64,000 bases of DNA, from positions 875,223 to 939,222 of the forward strand of contig RPFO01000485.1 of NCBI GenBank assembly GCA_009746045.1, read 5' to 3'. Position numbers and translations under genes: made by a program. Source of the stretch: Mesostigma viride (lineage: Eukaryota; Streptophyta; Mesostigmatophyceae; Mesostigmatales; Mesostigmataceae). Below the pieces are notes generated by a model that saw only the letters and a program-made list of their open reading frames with translations, was not told the DNA's origin and did not search any database. Position 1 is the first letter of the stretch. The number at the start of each line of letters is the position of its first letter. Below are positions 10,941-32,583 of the stretch, one piece after another.

Positions 10941-11020
10941 CAAAAGAGATCTGGGATATGTGCTACATTTACTCCCAACGGAGTTAATAATGTTCCTACT
11001 AATACTATTAATTAATTAAT
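10941..11020 (+). mobile_element. Second, very short LINE-type 3' end
   Basis: The sequence GGGATATGTGCTACATTTAC followed by TCCCAACGGAGTTA and a (TTAA)n tail matches the 3' ends of the ORF1-only elements at 14.5 and 54.85 kb. It directly follows the tail of the preceding LINE, so this is a nested or adjacent insertion. Confidence 0.7.
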
Positions 11021-11090
11021 CAAGGAGACAACGTACCATGCAGCGCAGGCCAGAAATCGGGAGAATCCAGGCCAGGAATTGGGATATCGG
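11021..11090 (-). mobile_element. Degenerate Penelope-like 3' tail
   Basis: The minus strand contains the tail motif (CCCGATTTCTGGCCTGCGCTG ... GTTGTCTCCTTG), but 8 bp (GTACCATG) split it, and further diverged copies of GGCCAGGAATTGGG follow. It ends at the same TTG as the other tail insertions. Confidence 0.6.
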
Positions 11091-11199
11091 CTGATCTATG
11101 TTGATCTATGTTGATCTATGTTGATCTATGTTGATCTATGTTGATCTATGTTGATCTATGTTGATCTATGTTGATCTATGTTGATCTATGTTGATCTAT
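11091..11199. repeat. 10-bp tandem repeat TTGATCTATG, about eleven units
   Basis: Perfect 10-bp units run up to the junction with a Penelope-like fragment. A further partial pair lies on the other side of that fragment (11854-11870), so the array was the insertion target. Confidence 0.95.
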
Positions 11200-11853
11200 C
11201 AAAGAGACAACCAGCGCAGGCCAGTGAATCGGGAGAATCCGGACCATGGTAGCTCGAGCCTGCCGTTATCTTTTCCGCGTTTTCGAGTCGTTCAGGATGA
11301 TGAAGATGAATGGTGATGGAAATGTGTATCCTTGTGCATTGAAATTATGGCTGGCTTACGTGTGGAGCGACTAGATGACCTAGACGGTGGGGCCGGAAAC
11401 AGCATGCTTGATCAGGGCGTGTGTTTCGAGCCTAACTGGCCGGGAGTGTCTAGTGGTGAGCACCATTGCTGCGATCGCTCTCCCACCATTTACGAGGAAA
11501 TACCGGCAAATGGAAAACCACTGAAAAGGTCCAGCTAGTCAGTCATCACGTTAGCCATGCCATGATTCCAAACGTCCAAGAACTGCACACGGTGCAAAGG
11601 CAAAAAGCCGGAGGACAGCACTTTCAAATGTGCGGCGGGAACCAAAAGCCCGCGGATGCCAGAAAACATCGTGTTGCGGCAGCGACGCGACGATGTGGAC
11701 AACGAATCCAGTGCCAAGCTCGGAACGGCCGCAAAGGAGATCTGGCATCACAGGGTTCAGATGTGCGGAGATACTATGCGATCCAGCCGGTCCACGACCT
11801 GTTTGTAGAGCTTGTGCCAAGGGGCAGCACCGAACAGATGTGGGTGACGTTGC
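11200..11853 (-). mobile_element. 5'-truncated Penelope-like element (654 bp)
   Basis: It is the reverse complement of 42318-42972: the end of the reverse-transcriptase ORF, its 3' UTR and the terminal tail. It is flanked by a 16-bp duplication of ATCTATGTTGATCTAT (11184-11199 and 11854-11869). It encodes only the last C-terminal residues of the ORF. Confidence 0.9.
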
Positions 11854-11867
11854 ATCTATGTTGATCT

Positions 11868-12206
11868 ATGCCGACAACAACAAAAAAGATAGGTAAACAT
11901 GCCATGACCTACCCACAGCAGTTGCTGGCCAACCTAGTGGTCCCAGCCCCGTTTCAACATCCCATTCACTCCCTCTCTCTTGCTTGGACTGCTATGCAGA
12001 ACAAGAAGAGGTGGAAGACGATTGTCCAGGCTCACACGCCAGCCCCTGTGGGCAAGCACCCCCCCCCCAAGAGGAAGGGGCGCTTTGCTGAGGAGAATAG
12101 TTAGGGTTTTCTAGATTAGATAATAGCTTAGAGTTAGATTAGTTCGGTTTCGCGGCTTCGCCCATGCACCTCCGTCCATCCAGCAAGGGAATTAATTAAT
12201 TAATTA
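11868..12206 (+). mobile_element. 5'-truncated LINE fragment with ORF2 C-terminus
   Basis: The reading frame 11868-12104 ends ...MQNKKRWKTIVQAHTPAPVG then KHPPPKRKGRF, parallel to the C-terminus at 10700-10764 (KWAQVIEDNEPPPVGKRPR). A 3' UTR with a CATCCAGC remnant and an (AATT)n tail (12190-12213) follows. Confidence 0.65.
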
Positions 12207-12437
12207 ATTAATTAAAATCATAGCTCCGTTGGGAGCATATGTAACACATAGCCCTGAGAAAGGGGCATCTATGGGTTTGTAATACAATCAGGGCTACAAC
12301 CTGCAGGTGGAGGATGTACAACTGTCACCTGCTCTGGGTGCACAAGGTGCACCTGCACCGCCATGATGGTTCATGCCTCCTTAACAAGCACAGGCACCCA
12401 GGGGGGGCTTGAGCAGAGGGCCTAGAAGGGCAATATG
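12207..12437 (-). mobile_element. 3' UTR fragment of the ORF1-only element, inverted
   Basis: It is the reverse complement of 14340-14570 (shared blocks include CATAGCTCCGTTGGGAGCAT and GGTGCACAAGGTGCACC type sequence). This is a heavily 5'-truncated copy in the opposite orientation. Confidence 0.75.
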
Positions 12438-12500
12438 CTAGCAAGGGACTATGTGCTACATGATCTCACAACGAAGTCATGTTATAATTTAATCTTTTTT
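12438..12500 (+). mobile_element. Short 3' end of the same retroelement family
   Basis: GGGACTATGTGCTACATGAT followed by CTCACAACGAAGTCATGTTA is a diverged version of the family tail at 54838-54880. Nothing else of the element is present. Confidence 0.55.
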
Positions 12501-12567
12501 TTTAATGCCGACAACATCACACCTTTTTGTTTGTTTGTTTTTATTTAGACGCCGGCATCCGCTTCGG

Positions 12568-14572
12568 GACGCCGGCTTCGGGACGCCGTCATGTCCGTCG
12601 GGAGTATGTGCCACATACGAGCCACGAGGTCGCCATGGCTGTCGGAGCTCATAACTTTCACGTAACTTTGAGCCCCGAATTCAGCTGTGAATATCACAAT
12701 CGCTTCGTCTTTCTTAGATGCACATGCTGATATAATTTTCCGAAGCTATAACGCAATATATGACGAGCAAACGCCCCTGGCCGCAACGCAGCCTGGCGGC
12801 TGCGCTCAGCAATGAAAGTCCGTCTGCAGCTTCGGCAGCAGATTCCGGCCCTCAAGCCCGGAAGGCAACGGTGACACTAGTCGTGCACTGGTGGTTGCCC
12901 AGCAGCCCCCTCACGGACTTGCCTCGCCCTCTGCATCGCCTGAGCCTAAACGCAGCCGCCCTGAGGATCCGCCCCCTGACGAGCCGGGCTGGAAAGAAAT
13001 CGACTTTGACGCCAAATCAGCTTCCTGGTGGACACAAGGCCAAGCAGCTCCCATCCAGTTTATGAACGCCGCGTGTTCTTCGGGTCGCGCACTCTCGCTT
13101 CTTGCCCTGTGCAAGCACTTTTACGTCCAAGGTCGCATCATTTCGCCTACCCGCGGTGATTATCACCCGGATCTGTCCCGCTACTCCCGCCCCCGCCTTC
13201 AGCTCCTCGCCCTCTGCTGCCTCCTCGGGCGCTCTGTCGCCGAGATCTGGGCCCCCCCCTCCACCTCCGAAATTCGCTCCATCATCAACAAGGCCATCGA
13301 ACAGCACGTGACACCCCTGGCCGCAGATGTGGCGGCCATGGGCGGCACGCTGGCTGCCGAGCTTCCCCTCCTCTCCTCCACCACCACCGCCACCTCCAAG
13401 CTCCTCGCCTCCACCTCCACCACAACCGACGCCCTCACCGCCCAGCTCCTCGCCATCGACAAGCGCCTGCAGGACAATGCCATAGCCATCGAATGCTTGC
13501 AGAACACCGCCGGCATCACTGCGCAGGCGGTGAAGGACATCGCCGCTCGGCCAGCCCCTGCTGGCCCTGCCGGTGCTCCTCCCATCCCGACCTGGGCGGA
13601 CATGCTCAAGCAGCAGGCCACCTCCACCACCTCCGCCGTCGCCGCCCAGCTTAAGCAGCAGACGCTGGACCTCCGCGAGGAGGCCGAGCTCGCCAAGCGC
13701 AGCCTTAACGTCATAGTCAAGCACTTCGACCCGCTGCAGGACGAGGCCTTCGAGACCCTTGCCCTGGCGTTTGAGAACAAAATCCTTGTCCCCATGGCTA
13801 TCACTGGTAAGGGCAAGCCGCGGGGGGTTGACCCGCCTTCCCCGCTCGCGGGGTAAGGCCGGCCCGTCCCCCTTGCTCCTCACCTTTGACACCATGGCGG
13901 ATAAGATGGAGTTCCTCAAGTGTCGCAAGCGGCTTGGGGGGACCGCCTACACGCTGGACGACGACTTGACCTTGACGCAGCAACAACGGCGACGGGAGCT
14001 ATGGCCGACCTACCTCCAGCTTCGGCAGACGGCGGGGCAGAAGCCGGTCTACTGGAAGGGGGCGGACATCTACGTCGCCCACAAGCCCTGGCAGGCGACC
14101 CCTGCCGTCCCAGCCACCCCAGCCACCCGGCAGCCTAGGGAATATATAGCAGTAGTGTAGACTAGAAAGCTTAGTGACGTGGCCATGTATGCCTACGTGA
14201 TGGGCCCACACCCGCCCTTACAATAGCCGTAGCAATTTCGAGTCATGCTTTGCCCATGCAGGGAGTTACTCCCAGCTGAGAGGCCATGTGTACCCCAGCT
14301 ATAGTAGCCTAGCCACATACCTTCCACCCCATATGTCATGCAGGCCTTCTAGGCCCTCTCCTCAAGCCGCCTTGTGTGCCTGTGCTTGTTTAGGAGGCAT
14401 GAACCATCATGGCGGTGCAGGTGCACCTTGTGCACCCAGAGCAGGTGATAGTTGTACATCCTACACCTGCAGGTTGTCACCCTGATTGTATTACAAACCC
14501 ATAGATGCCCCTTTCTCAGGGCTATGTGTTACATATGCTCCCCACGGAGCTATGATTTTAATTAATTAATTA
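12568..14572 (+). mobile_element. ORF1-only non-LTR element, copy A (about 2.0 kb)
   Basis: It is bounded by an 11-bp target duplication ATCCGCTTCGG (12557-12567 and 14573-14583). It holds a 5' leader, one ORF1-like frame, a ~400-bp 3' UTR and a (TTAA)n tail. No endonuclease or reverse transcriptase is present between ORF1 and the tail, and copy B (52910-54890) has the same structure. Confidence 0.85.
12760..14160 (+). pseudogene. ORF1-like protein of copy A (frameshifted)
   Basis: It starts at MTSKRPWPQRSLAAAL (12760). Frame changes near 12865 and 13840 are inferred from alignment with copy B. The N-terminal third is Ala/Ser/Pro-rich, then a coiled-coil-like stretch (QLLAIDKRLQDNAIAIECLQ), TWADMLKQQ, a long helix ending AELAKRSLNVIVKHFD (position of the RNA-binding-domain start in LINE ORF1 proteins), and a C-terminal segment KMEFLKCRKRLGGTAYTLDD ... 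RRRELWPTYLQLRQ ... YWKGADIYV. That last segment is the characteristic C-terminal domain of many LINE ORF1 proteins. The proposed role is RNA binding and retrotransposition in trans, by analogy. Confidence 0.7.
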
Positions 14573-14939
14573 ATCCGCTTCGGCTCTGCCTCGAATGCAT
14601 CCTGGCGCTCGAGGCTCGCCGGCTGTTGGTTTGGGAATTTTAGCCCGAAAACCCTAGAGGCCATGGCTTGGCGGCCGTGGCCTGGCGGATGCCCCGACAA
14701 GCTTTGTCTCCTAGATAAGTAGTTTACCTCGGTGACCGATCGAGGTGACGTTGCTAACCCGACTGCTTCAAACTGCTCTGCAGTTGGCTACCCGCCTTGG
14801 TGATAACAATATCATCAAGCTAGCTCCGGCTCGGCCTGGTGTCATGGGGAAAACTCCACGAGCACCGCCGTAAGCCGCTGGTGGAGCCATGCCCTGCATG
14901 CCCCGAATGGTCAATTTGATCAAACACGATCCTTTTAGG

Positions 14940-15200
14940 GTCAAGGTCGTCATTTTGACGGTCCTGATGGCCTATGGCGTGGAGGCGTGGCGCTGATCGA
15001 CGCAGGAGATCGAGGCTCGGCTCGAGACGGAGCCGTGACCAAGATGCTACACAGAGTGCTCAATATTCCATACAGTTTGCATAATAGCAATAAGGATCTG
15101 TATGGTGATTTACCTTTTATTTCTCACACATTCTTAGGGACCTGGGCCTAGCTGGCCATCTGGCACGCACAGACCGACGCAACAGATACCGTACTGTAGG
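14940..15200 (+). pseudogene. Heavily decayed LINE ORF2 relic
   Basis: Broken frames read VLMAYGVEAWR, then LNIPYSLHNSNKDLYGDLPF and LAGHLARTDRRN. These match in order the intact LINE segment at 10270-10500 (VLPVLTYGAETW, FRVGYAAHVRNEDLYQGMPY, LVGHLART). Stops and shifts interrupt it throughout. Confidence 0.6.
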
Positions 15201-15209
15201 CTAGCTGGC

Positions 15210-15991
15210 ACTAATTAAGCCCGCCCAGCCTGGGCACCTGGTCCTGAGAATGGGGGCCCCCTGGCTATGCACGCCAAGGCGGTCACCCTTGGACTATGTG
15301 GCTCATCCCTCATTGGCAAGGCTGACATAAGCTATCAGCCCACGCACCTGTATTTCCGAGTAAAACTATGATTATATACAAGCAGACAAAAATGTATGAA
15401 ATGCTAATCATGACCGTGGTCATCTGCCATGTCGTTCATGTGAAGCCAGTTCACTCTTGACAGAAATCGATTGTAGATATACATGCGCTATATCCGTTCG
15501 TGACCTACTCACAATCAAGTGGCGAGGAAGTCCTGAGCGCGTGCAAAGCTAGAGAACCTCCAGATCCACAAAAGTCCATGACCGAAATACGAGCATTAAA
15601 GCGCTGTACAGTTGCAGCATATCCTGTCCCATTGCAGCAATTCTCCCTTGCTTCCTTCTCACTTTTGGGGCACGCCCCTGGGCCCCAGTCCAGGCTCACC
15701 ACGGCCGGCCCCCCTTGGAGCGCTGCTTCTTCTTTCCATACTTCTTCCCTCCGCGTCCGCTGGCAGCGCGTGCCCTGCACGCAATACACAAGCAAAAGCG
15801 CCGCACAAGAGACGAGTTCAGCCACACAGCGCATGCCAGTCTGTAAGAAGACGAAGGGGCTGCTTTGTCACCTAACGGGCAACATGATTGAAAGCGGCAT
15901 CAGGGAGCCGTGGTATGGTGGCCTCTCTGGGTGGACAAGTGCTAGCGATTGTAGTATTGCTCATGTTGCATTAATCGCTGGTAATGCATGT

Positions 15992-16045
<54 letters not shown>

Positions 16046-16224
16046 TTTGCGGAGCCTATTGGTGCTAGTTTGGTGTTGTTGTTCCAGATGCCAGCTGTAA
16101 GTCCGTGAAGGGTGCTCTAGTGGGAAGAATGGACAAAAGGAGGGGCCAGGCCATCTTCTCTTTTCCTTGTAACCGGGCTCTCTTCCCACTCAGCCACCCT
16201 CTCCCTACATAATCACACGATTAC
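15210..16224. other. 3' flank of the J-domain gene; (TG)n run; no gene recognised
   Basis: A (TG)n dinucleotide run covers about 15988-16043. A plus frame at 15500-15997 and a minus frame at 15505-15834 show no domain and overlap each other. Minus-strand sequence just downstream of 16225 is presumably the 3' UTR of the J-domain gene. Confidence 0.5.
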
Positions 16225-27267
<11,043 letters not shown>

Positions 27268-27873
27268 AGCATATCTCCTCGTGCAGGCCGGCCGCAAGTG
27301 CCTGGCCTCTCGGCGGTTGACAAGCAAAGTCAAGAAGCGCAGCCCATGGTTGGTTGCCTTCCCGCCATCTCAAGGCTCTCTTTTTATTTCGCATGAGGCT
27401 GAATGCTGATAGGCGTGTTGCAGTGCTGGCAGCACATGGGGCAGCGTGGCAACTGGCACGCACTGAAGGCCTATCAAACTACATCCCTATGCCCGTCTAT
27501 AAGATTCGTAGTCTTTGAGATCGTTGGTCTTTCATATTATACCATATTATCTAATCATATTTATATAAATAATATTACTAGTTAATTTCGAATATATGCT
27601 ATGTACTAGAAGACTATTGTATTCACTATGTTGGGTATACATTTATCTTATAATCGGGTATAGATGTGTATCTCGTCACTCCCGCTGACTGATCATGACA
27701 CCCGTGCATCAAGGACAATAATTACCTTCCAGTTAGACACTAGTAGACAGTACGCCGGTGTACGACTGTTGCTGTTCAGGGGTCCTCGCCTCCTCGGCCG
27801 TTTCCAAATCTCTGCTGCGACCAGGCCTTAACCGGCGGGGGAGGGGGGGGGGGGGGAGTGTAGTTCATCATGA
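27268..27873. other. Probable promoter side of the J-domain gene; no other gene seen
   Basis: The sequence is AT-rich, with a G-run at about 27840-27857. No recognisable core promoter motif can be assigned with confidence. Short frames show no domain. Confidence 0.4.
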
Positions 27874-28322
27874 TACACCCCCCGCATTGGTAGTTTTAAT
27901 TCAGTTCGGCCAAAAGGCCCTTCGGAATTAGACATTAGCGTTTTATTGGTTGAAAGTGTTACTGTGTCCGCCCAATTAATTAATTATTAGTTTGTTTGTT
28001 TGGTTACCGAACAACCGTTAAACCGGCTGCGAAATTTAATAATTCTTTGTTTGTTTTGTATAACCCAGCCGGATGCACTGCTCTTACGGCTAGTAAAAGC
28101 ACATTTTTCAGCCAGAGATTTAATATTTCTTTGTTTTTTACCGCAAAAGAAGCGCTCTTGGCAGTCAAATTATTTATTTACACTTTCTTTATTTGTTTGG
28201 TAGCTTCAAAAACTACAGGTCAGTACACTCGGGAATTAGTTAATTAAAATTCTTTTGTTTTATTTATCGTTTGCAGCTGGCCGGCGCCCAGCCTCATAAT
28301 TATTTAGTAAAACTACCAATGC
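27874..28322. mobile_element. MITE-like element with 24-bp terminal inverted repeats
   Basis: The left end TACACCCCCCGCATTGGTAG (27874) is the inverted counterpart of the right end CTACCAATGCGGAGGGTGTA (to 28322), each extended by TTTT/AAAA inside. The ends are consistent with a TA target duplication. The interior is AT-rich and non-coding. Confidence 0.75.
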
Positions 28323-28426
28323 GGAGGGTGTATATTTGGAGAATTTTAGTTCTGGCACACTTAGTGCACCGCTCTCATCCGCGGTAAGCTGATTTTTCGC
28401 AATTGGGCTACAAGTATACTAGCTTC

Positions 28427-28522
28427 TATAGGTAGGAATGTTTGCACCCATCCATCCATCCATCGGGGTTAATGCTCCGTGACTCCCCAACGGGAGCACG
28501 AGTCTAATTAATTAATTGATTA
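28427..28522 (+). mobile_element. 96-bp LINE 3'-end insertion
   Basis: It matches 10857-10938 (CACCCATCCATCCATCCATC, ACTCCCCAACGGGAGCACGA, (AATT)n tail), with about 14 bp extra inside. It is flanked by an 11-bp duplication ATACTAGCTTC (28416-28426 and 28523-28533). Confidence 0.85.
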
Positions 28523-28720
28523 ATACTAGCTTCAGTTGGGATGCCTGCGGATCAAGAGACCCCTAATACTGACAGCCGCGATGAAATCATGCAACTGAAG
28601 ATGATGAGCCGGTCCTGTGTTCGAATCCAACCTAGTACCAAATGACATTTTCATTGTCTCCCAACTGAACCTCCCGGAAGTCAGTCGTCTCTGCGCGAAC
28701 ATGACACTGCGCCCGGAACA

Positions 28721-29198
28721 CACTACAATACGGTTCGTAGGAGACGCGAAATGAGTGAGAATGTTACCCGAGCGGTAACGAGGATTCGCACCGTTGATTT
28801 TAACATATGTTTCTTTTTTTGCGCCATTTGGCGAGCATCGACTGGAGCCTGAACCTAGCGGGGGGAATCGTGCGGGGAATCTTGCGGGGGAATCTTGCGG
28901 GGAAAAATTCCGAACGTGAATTTAGCAAAGTCCTACTACATTTTGCTTGGTACACGGTACTACAGTTTCGTCACTGAAAATTTTCTGTAGTTGCGTTGGT
29001 GTTTCGTACGTTCCGCTGAAATTTTCGTGTTCAGTGCCCAGATCACAATTTGATCCGGGCGCAAAATGATTGGCTGTACGGTACGAACCAAAAACGAAAT
29101 TTTAGTATCTAAGTTCCGCAGCGCTTGCTGAATTTGCCCCGGAAGCCCGGGGGCACTTTCCCCGCTGAAAAAGGTGTCCGCGGAAGCGTATTGTAGTG
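28721..29198. mobile_element. 478-bp CACTA-ended MITE, copy 1
   Basis: It starts CACTACAATACGGTTCG and ends CGGAAGCGTATTGTAGTG, giving a 12-bp perfect terminal inverted repeat CACTACAATACG. It is nearly identical over its whole length to 32104-32583. No coding capacity is apparent. No convincing target duplication was found. CACTA ends suggest mobilisation by a CACTA-type transposase. Confidence 0.8.
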
Positions 29199-29199
29199 A

Positions 29200-29750
29200 A
29201 TCGGCCACGCTTGTCGGCTGCCGCGCGTGTTGCGCATGACGGAAGCTTTAAGCCAGCTGCTGGCTGCGCGATGTAACGTGTACAGTGTGGGTGGTTCCGC
29301 TTACAGCACTGTAGATAGCAGCTGATGTGAACATGCAGAAAACTTAGGATCGCTAGCCCCTGCGCGGGTTTGAACTGGCTACTTCCGGATCCGACGGAAC
29401 GACCAGTAAAAACTCGCACTTTATTTTCTCAATGCTTCTTGCCGGGAAGGTGGGCGAGTAAGTTTTCGATGCTATCCAGCTGAGGTGGGTTCCTTCCTGT
29501 AATGTGTACGACTTAAGTTCACGCGGGTTCGAGGTTTTTGAGGGGTCAACCCAACTTAATTGAGGCGTGAACCCAACTTAAGGCGTGAATGATTCTACTA
29601 AATTCTACTAGTTTGAACTAAAGATACTAAAACATACTATTCTGAACTACTTTGAACTTGGAATGCCGAAACCCTATTTGACCCAACTTAAGGCGTGAAC
29701 GCAACTTAAGCCAACCCAACTTAAGGCGTGAAGCCTGTACTGTAAGCATG
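29200..29750. repeat. Dispersed CCAACTTAAGGCGTGAA repeats in non-coding DNA
   Basis: At least four copies of AACCCAACTTAAGGCGTGAA-type sequence fall between about 29550 and 29735. The flanks have no gene that I recognise. Confidence 0.6.
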
Positions 29751-29944
29751 ACTCCGGCACCCTTCGCATTCCCGCCAAAAAGCACGGCGCTGCTGGAAGC
29801 GTAACCGGCACTCGCTCACCGGCACAGTTCGCCAGGCTCGCGCCAGTCCCCACCCAGGCTTGGTCGTCGTCACACGGCAATAGGCGCGACGCGGCACCTT
29901 GGAATGACGTGGCGTGCCGGCTGCGGGGAAGGTCGAGCATGGCC

Positions 29945-30070
29945 TTGCCCCTGTATCCGCCCACATGACTGAATGGTCTAAAGCCTGCCTTGCCCCTGCA
30001 TCCGCCCACATGACTGAATGGCCTAAAGCCTGCCTTGCCCCTGCATCCGCCCACATGACTGAATAGCCTC
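29945..30070. repeat. 45-bp tandem repeat, three copies
   Basis: CCACATGACTGAAT anchors at 29961, 30006 and 30051 give a 45-bp period, and the unit reads as 15 residues (FSHVGGCRGKAGFRP) on the minus strand. The open minus frame around it (29674-30279) has no recognised domain and may be chance or an exon. Confidence 0.75.
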
Positions 30071-30469
30071 GGTTGAGCGGAATGAAATGGAGATGACAAC
30101 CGCGTGTGTCGTGCACACATGGCACACAAATGGCAGTGCAAAAGGGAACATGGTTGGTGCATGCGTGGCGACTGAACCGCTGCCCTAAGTAGGTATATGT
30201 GGCATGCTTGTGCATATGCGGTGGGGTGGAGATGGCAGGCAAGGTTGAAAAAGGCCGAAGCAGTAAGAGAGAAGAACATAGGCGGGAAAACGTAGGCAGC
30301 GTGATATTGTCACACCACAAAACATAACTATATGATAGAGCGGGTGTGGAATAGGGCCTTACCGGCACCCTAGAGAATATGGAGATAAGCAGCCGATCTG
30401 CCACCATGCGCACCACTCGAAACAAAAGTATTTAATAGGTAATACTAAGGCCGACGAATAGGGCATTAC

Positions 30470-30589
30470 CGCCACGCTGGAGAATATGGAGATGAGCAGG
30501 CGGTCGGCCGTCACGAGCGATCCTGAGCTGGTGAGCGAGCCCTGCCCCCGGATGGCCAGGTCACCGCTCGAGTGGAGCAGGCTGCCCGC
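30470..30589 (-). CDS. Exon (40 codons) of an unidentified minus-strand gene
   Basis: On the minus strand AACAG precedes and GTAATG follows a 120-nt phase-0 exon. It encodes AGSLLHSSGDLAIRGQGSLT followed by SSGSLVTADRLLISIFSSVA. The GSL..S..L...G repeated texture resembles right-handed beta-helix or adhesin-like repeats, a weak inference. A partial duplicate of its end (ADRLLISIFSRVP followed by GTAAGG) occurs at about 30365-30410. The locus 29.7-32.0 kb probably holds one intron-rich gene, but I cannot connect all exons. Confidence 0.45.
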
Positions 30590-30599
30590 CTGTTTGGGG

Positions 30600-31380
30600 G
30601 GTTTGTGGAATTGGAGGTTGTAAATTTTTTAGGGGGGGGGTGAGGGCGACCACACCCCCAAGAAGACGCACAAGGCCAGGGAGGAATCTTGAATCACGCA
30701 TCACCATATCGACAAGCAGGGCAATCATTTTTAAGTTTATGGAAGAAAGCTGCTCTATTGCCAGACTTGTAGTTTGCCAAGGTATCACCTGCACATCCTG
30801 AGCAATTATAGGCAAATAACTACAGCCGTTCTACACATAGAAACATTTACTTCGTTCAAAACACTAATTGACGACAGGCATAGGAAAGCGTATGGCCAGC
30901 AGGTACACACGGTGAGACTCAAAATACCACATGTCGATGAATCACACGCCCCTTCAACACGATAAGCTCCTGGATTGTCGGTCGCATGGCTCCAGTGGGA
31001 GGCCACCATGTGATGCCCGGGGTGTCAGCATGCGGAGTGCAGGGTTTCGGATCGAGGCTGGACCCCGTGATCCATCTCATGTCTAAGGTCATGTCTGATT
31101 TCATATCTAATTTCATGCGGCATGTCGTGTAGACCTTCACCTCGGCCAGGTTGTCTGTGCATGAACCTGGACAAGCCCCTGCAGGGGGCCCACATTTCTA
31201 GGGCCAAAATAAGTTGTTGTTTTTCCCTTTGACACCCTTACATCGGGTGGCAAAGATTTGTGCAAGACCCGTTACCACTAGGGCGATGTGAGCTTGTTTA
31301 TGTGCGGTATGGAATATGCCAGAATTAAAAATAGGAAACACATTAGAGAGAGGGAATCCATCCAGAACATAGGTGCCCCC
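30600..31380. other. Presumed intronic or intergenic DNA between the two exons; no gene recognised
   Basis: Contains a short imperfect repeat of CATGTCTGATTTCATATCTA type at about 31077-31120. Frames here have no domain. Confidence 0.4.
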
Positions 31381-31382
31381 AC

Positions 31383-31508
31383 CTGCAGGTACAGGTTGTC
31401 CACGTCCAGGGTGGACCAGGTGGCTCCGTTCGTGTGACTATGGGTGATGACTAGGGACGACTGGTTGAGTGAGACGGTGTCGGCGGACAGGGTTAGCGAA
31501 CCGGACAC
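31383..31508 (-). CDS. Exon (42 codons) of the same unidentified minus-strand gene
   Basis: ACGCAG precedes and GTGGGG follows a 126-nt phase-0 exon encoding VSGSLTLSADTVSLNQSSLV then ITHSHTNGATWSTLDVDNLY and LQ. Its SGSLTLSADTV core parallels GSLTSSGSLVTAD in the exon at 30470-30589. The regular size, shared phase and internal similarity indicate exon duplication coding a solenoid-like repeat (inference). Confidence 0.45.
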
Positions 31509-31509
31509 C

Positions 31510-32103
31510 TGCGTGCCACACGGCAGAAAAAGAAGTAGAAAGAAGAAGGAAGGGATCTTAGAAACCGGACACCAGTGCCATGTGAGAAAAGACAATAAAG
31601 TAGAAACCGGCGATTTCTTCAAAAGCTGAAACTATAATGAATCTCTTTAGTTGCTAAAAGTAACGTGTTTCCTCAGTTGCTGAAACTAACGAAAAATTTC
31701 TACATACCTTTCTCCTAAAATCCCCACTCCCATGGGAATGTGTGATAAAAAATGACAGCAGGAGTAAGCATTCATTTTGTTAGGTTCTGAACTGCTTGGT
31801 TCAAAACAGGCCCACTACACCACATCTCTCCTGCCCAGAACGCCAGAGTCCGCATCCTTGCCCTGCGACACTGTAGAGAATAAGGAGTGCCTGTCAGGGT
31901 CTGCCAGCTGCATCCGCATGACTGGGGTGGGCATGGGGTGATGGATGAGGTGAAAGATTGGAAGAGAAGTGGCTACGGCCCTCCCTTTAAAAGCATCCCC
32001 CGGCGACAGCCCCGTGAGCCCCCCACCCCACCCCACCCCTACTGTCAAAAATCTCAACATACATGGATAGCGCCATTTGTCAAGATATGAGGCCTCAAAT
32101 ATT
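31510..32103. other. No gene recognised; possible upstream exons
   Basis: A minus frame 31815-32060 contains a TCTCTACAG acceptor-like site followed by TVSQGKDADSGVLGRRD, which could be an exon of the neighbouring gene. Evidence is too thin to call. Confidence 0.3.
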
Positions 32104-32583
32104 CACTACAATACGGTTCGTAGGAGACGCGAAATGAGTGAGAATGTTACCCGAGCGGTAACGAGGATTCGCACCGTTGATTTTAACATATGTTTCTTTT
32201 TTTGCGCCATTTGGCGAGCATCGACTGGAGCCTGAACCTAGCGGGGGGAATCGTGCGGGGGAATCTTGCGGGGGAATCTTGCGGGGAAAAATTCCGAACG
32301 TGAATTTAGCGAAGTCCTACTACATTTTGCTTGGGTACACGGTACTACAGTTTCGTCACTGAAAATTTTCTGTAGTTGCGTTGGTGTTTCGTACGTTCCG
32401 CTGAAATTTTCGTGTTCAGTACCCAGATCACAATTTGATCCGGGCGCAAAATGATTGGCTGTAAGGTACGAACCAAAAACGAAATTTTAGTATCTAAGTT
32501 CCGCAGCGCTTGCTGAATTTGCCCCGGAAGCCCGGGGGCACTTTCCCCGCTGAAAAAGGTGTCCGCGGAAGCGTATTGTAGTG
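32104..32583. mobile_element. 480-bp CACTA-ended MITE, copy 2
   Basis: Terminal inverted repeat CACTACAATACG at both ends. It aligns end to end with 28721-29198 with very few substitutions and a few 1-2 bp indels, so the two copies are recent. Confidence 0.8.

Noticed and set aside
11466-11864. Plus-strand 132-residue ORF (also its mirror at 42264-42611)
   Set aside because: It is the antisense of the Penelope-like ORF end and 3' UTR.
13017-13928. 303-residue minus ORF with Gly-rich runs
   Set aside because: Antisense of the ORF1-like gene; copy B does not preserve it.
28600-28640. tRNA gene or tRNA-derived SINE suggested by GTTCGAATCC
   Set aside because: The bases flanking the T-loop-like sequence do not form a T stem, and no acceptor or anticodon stem could be built on either strand.
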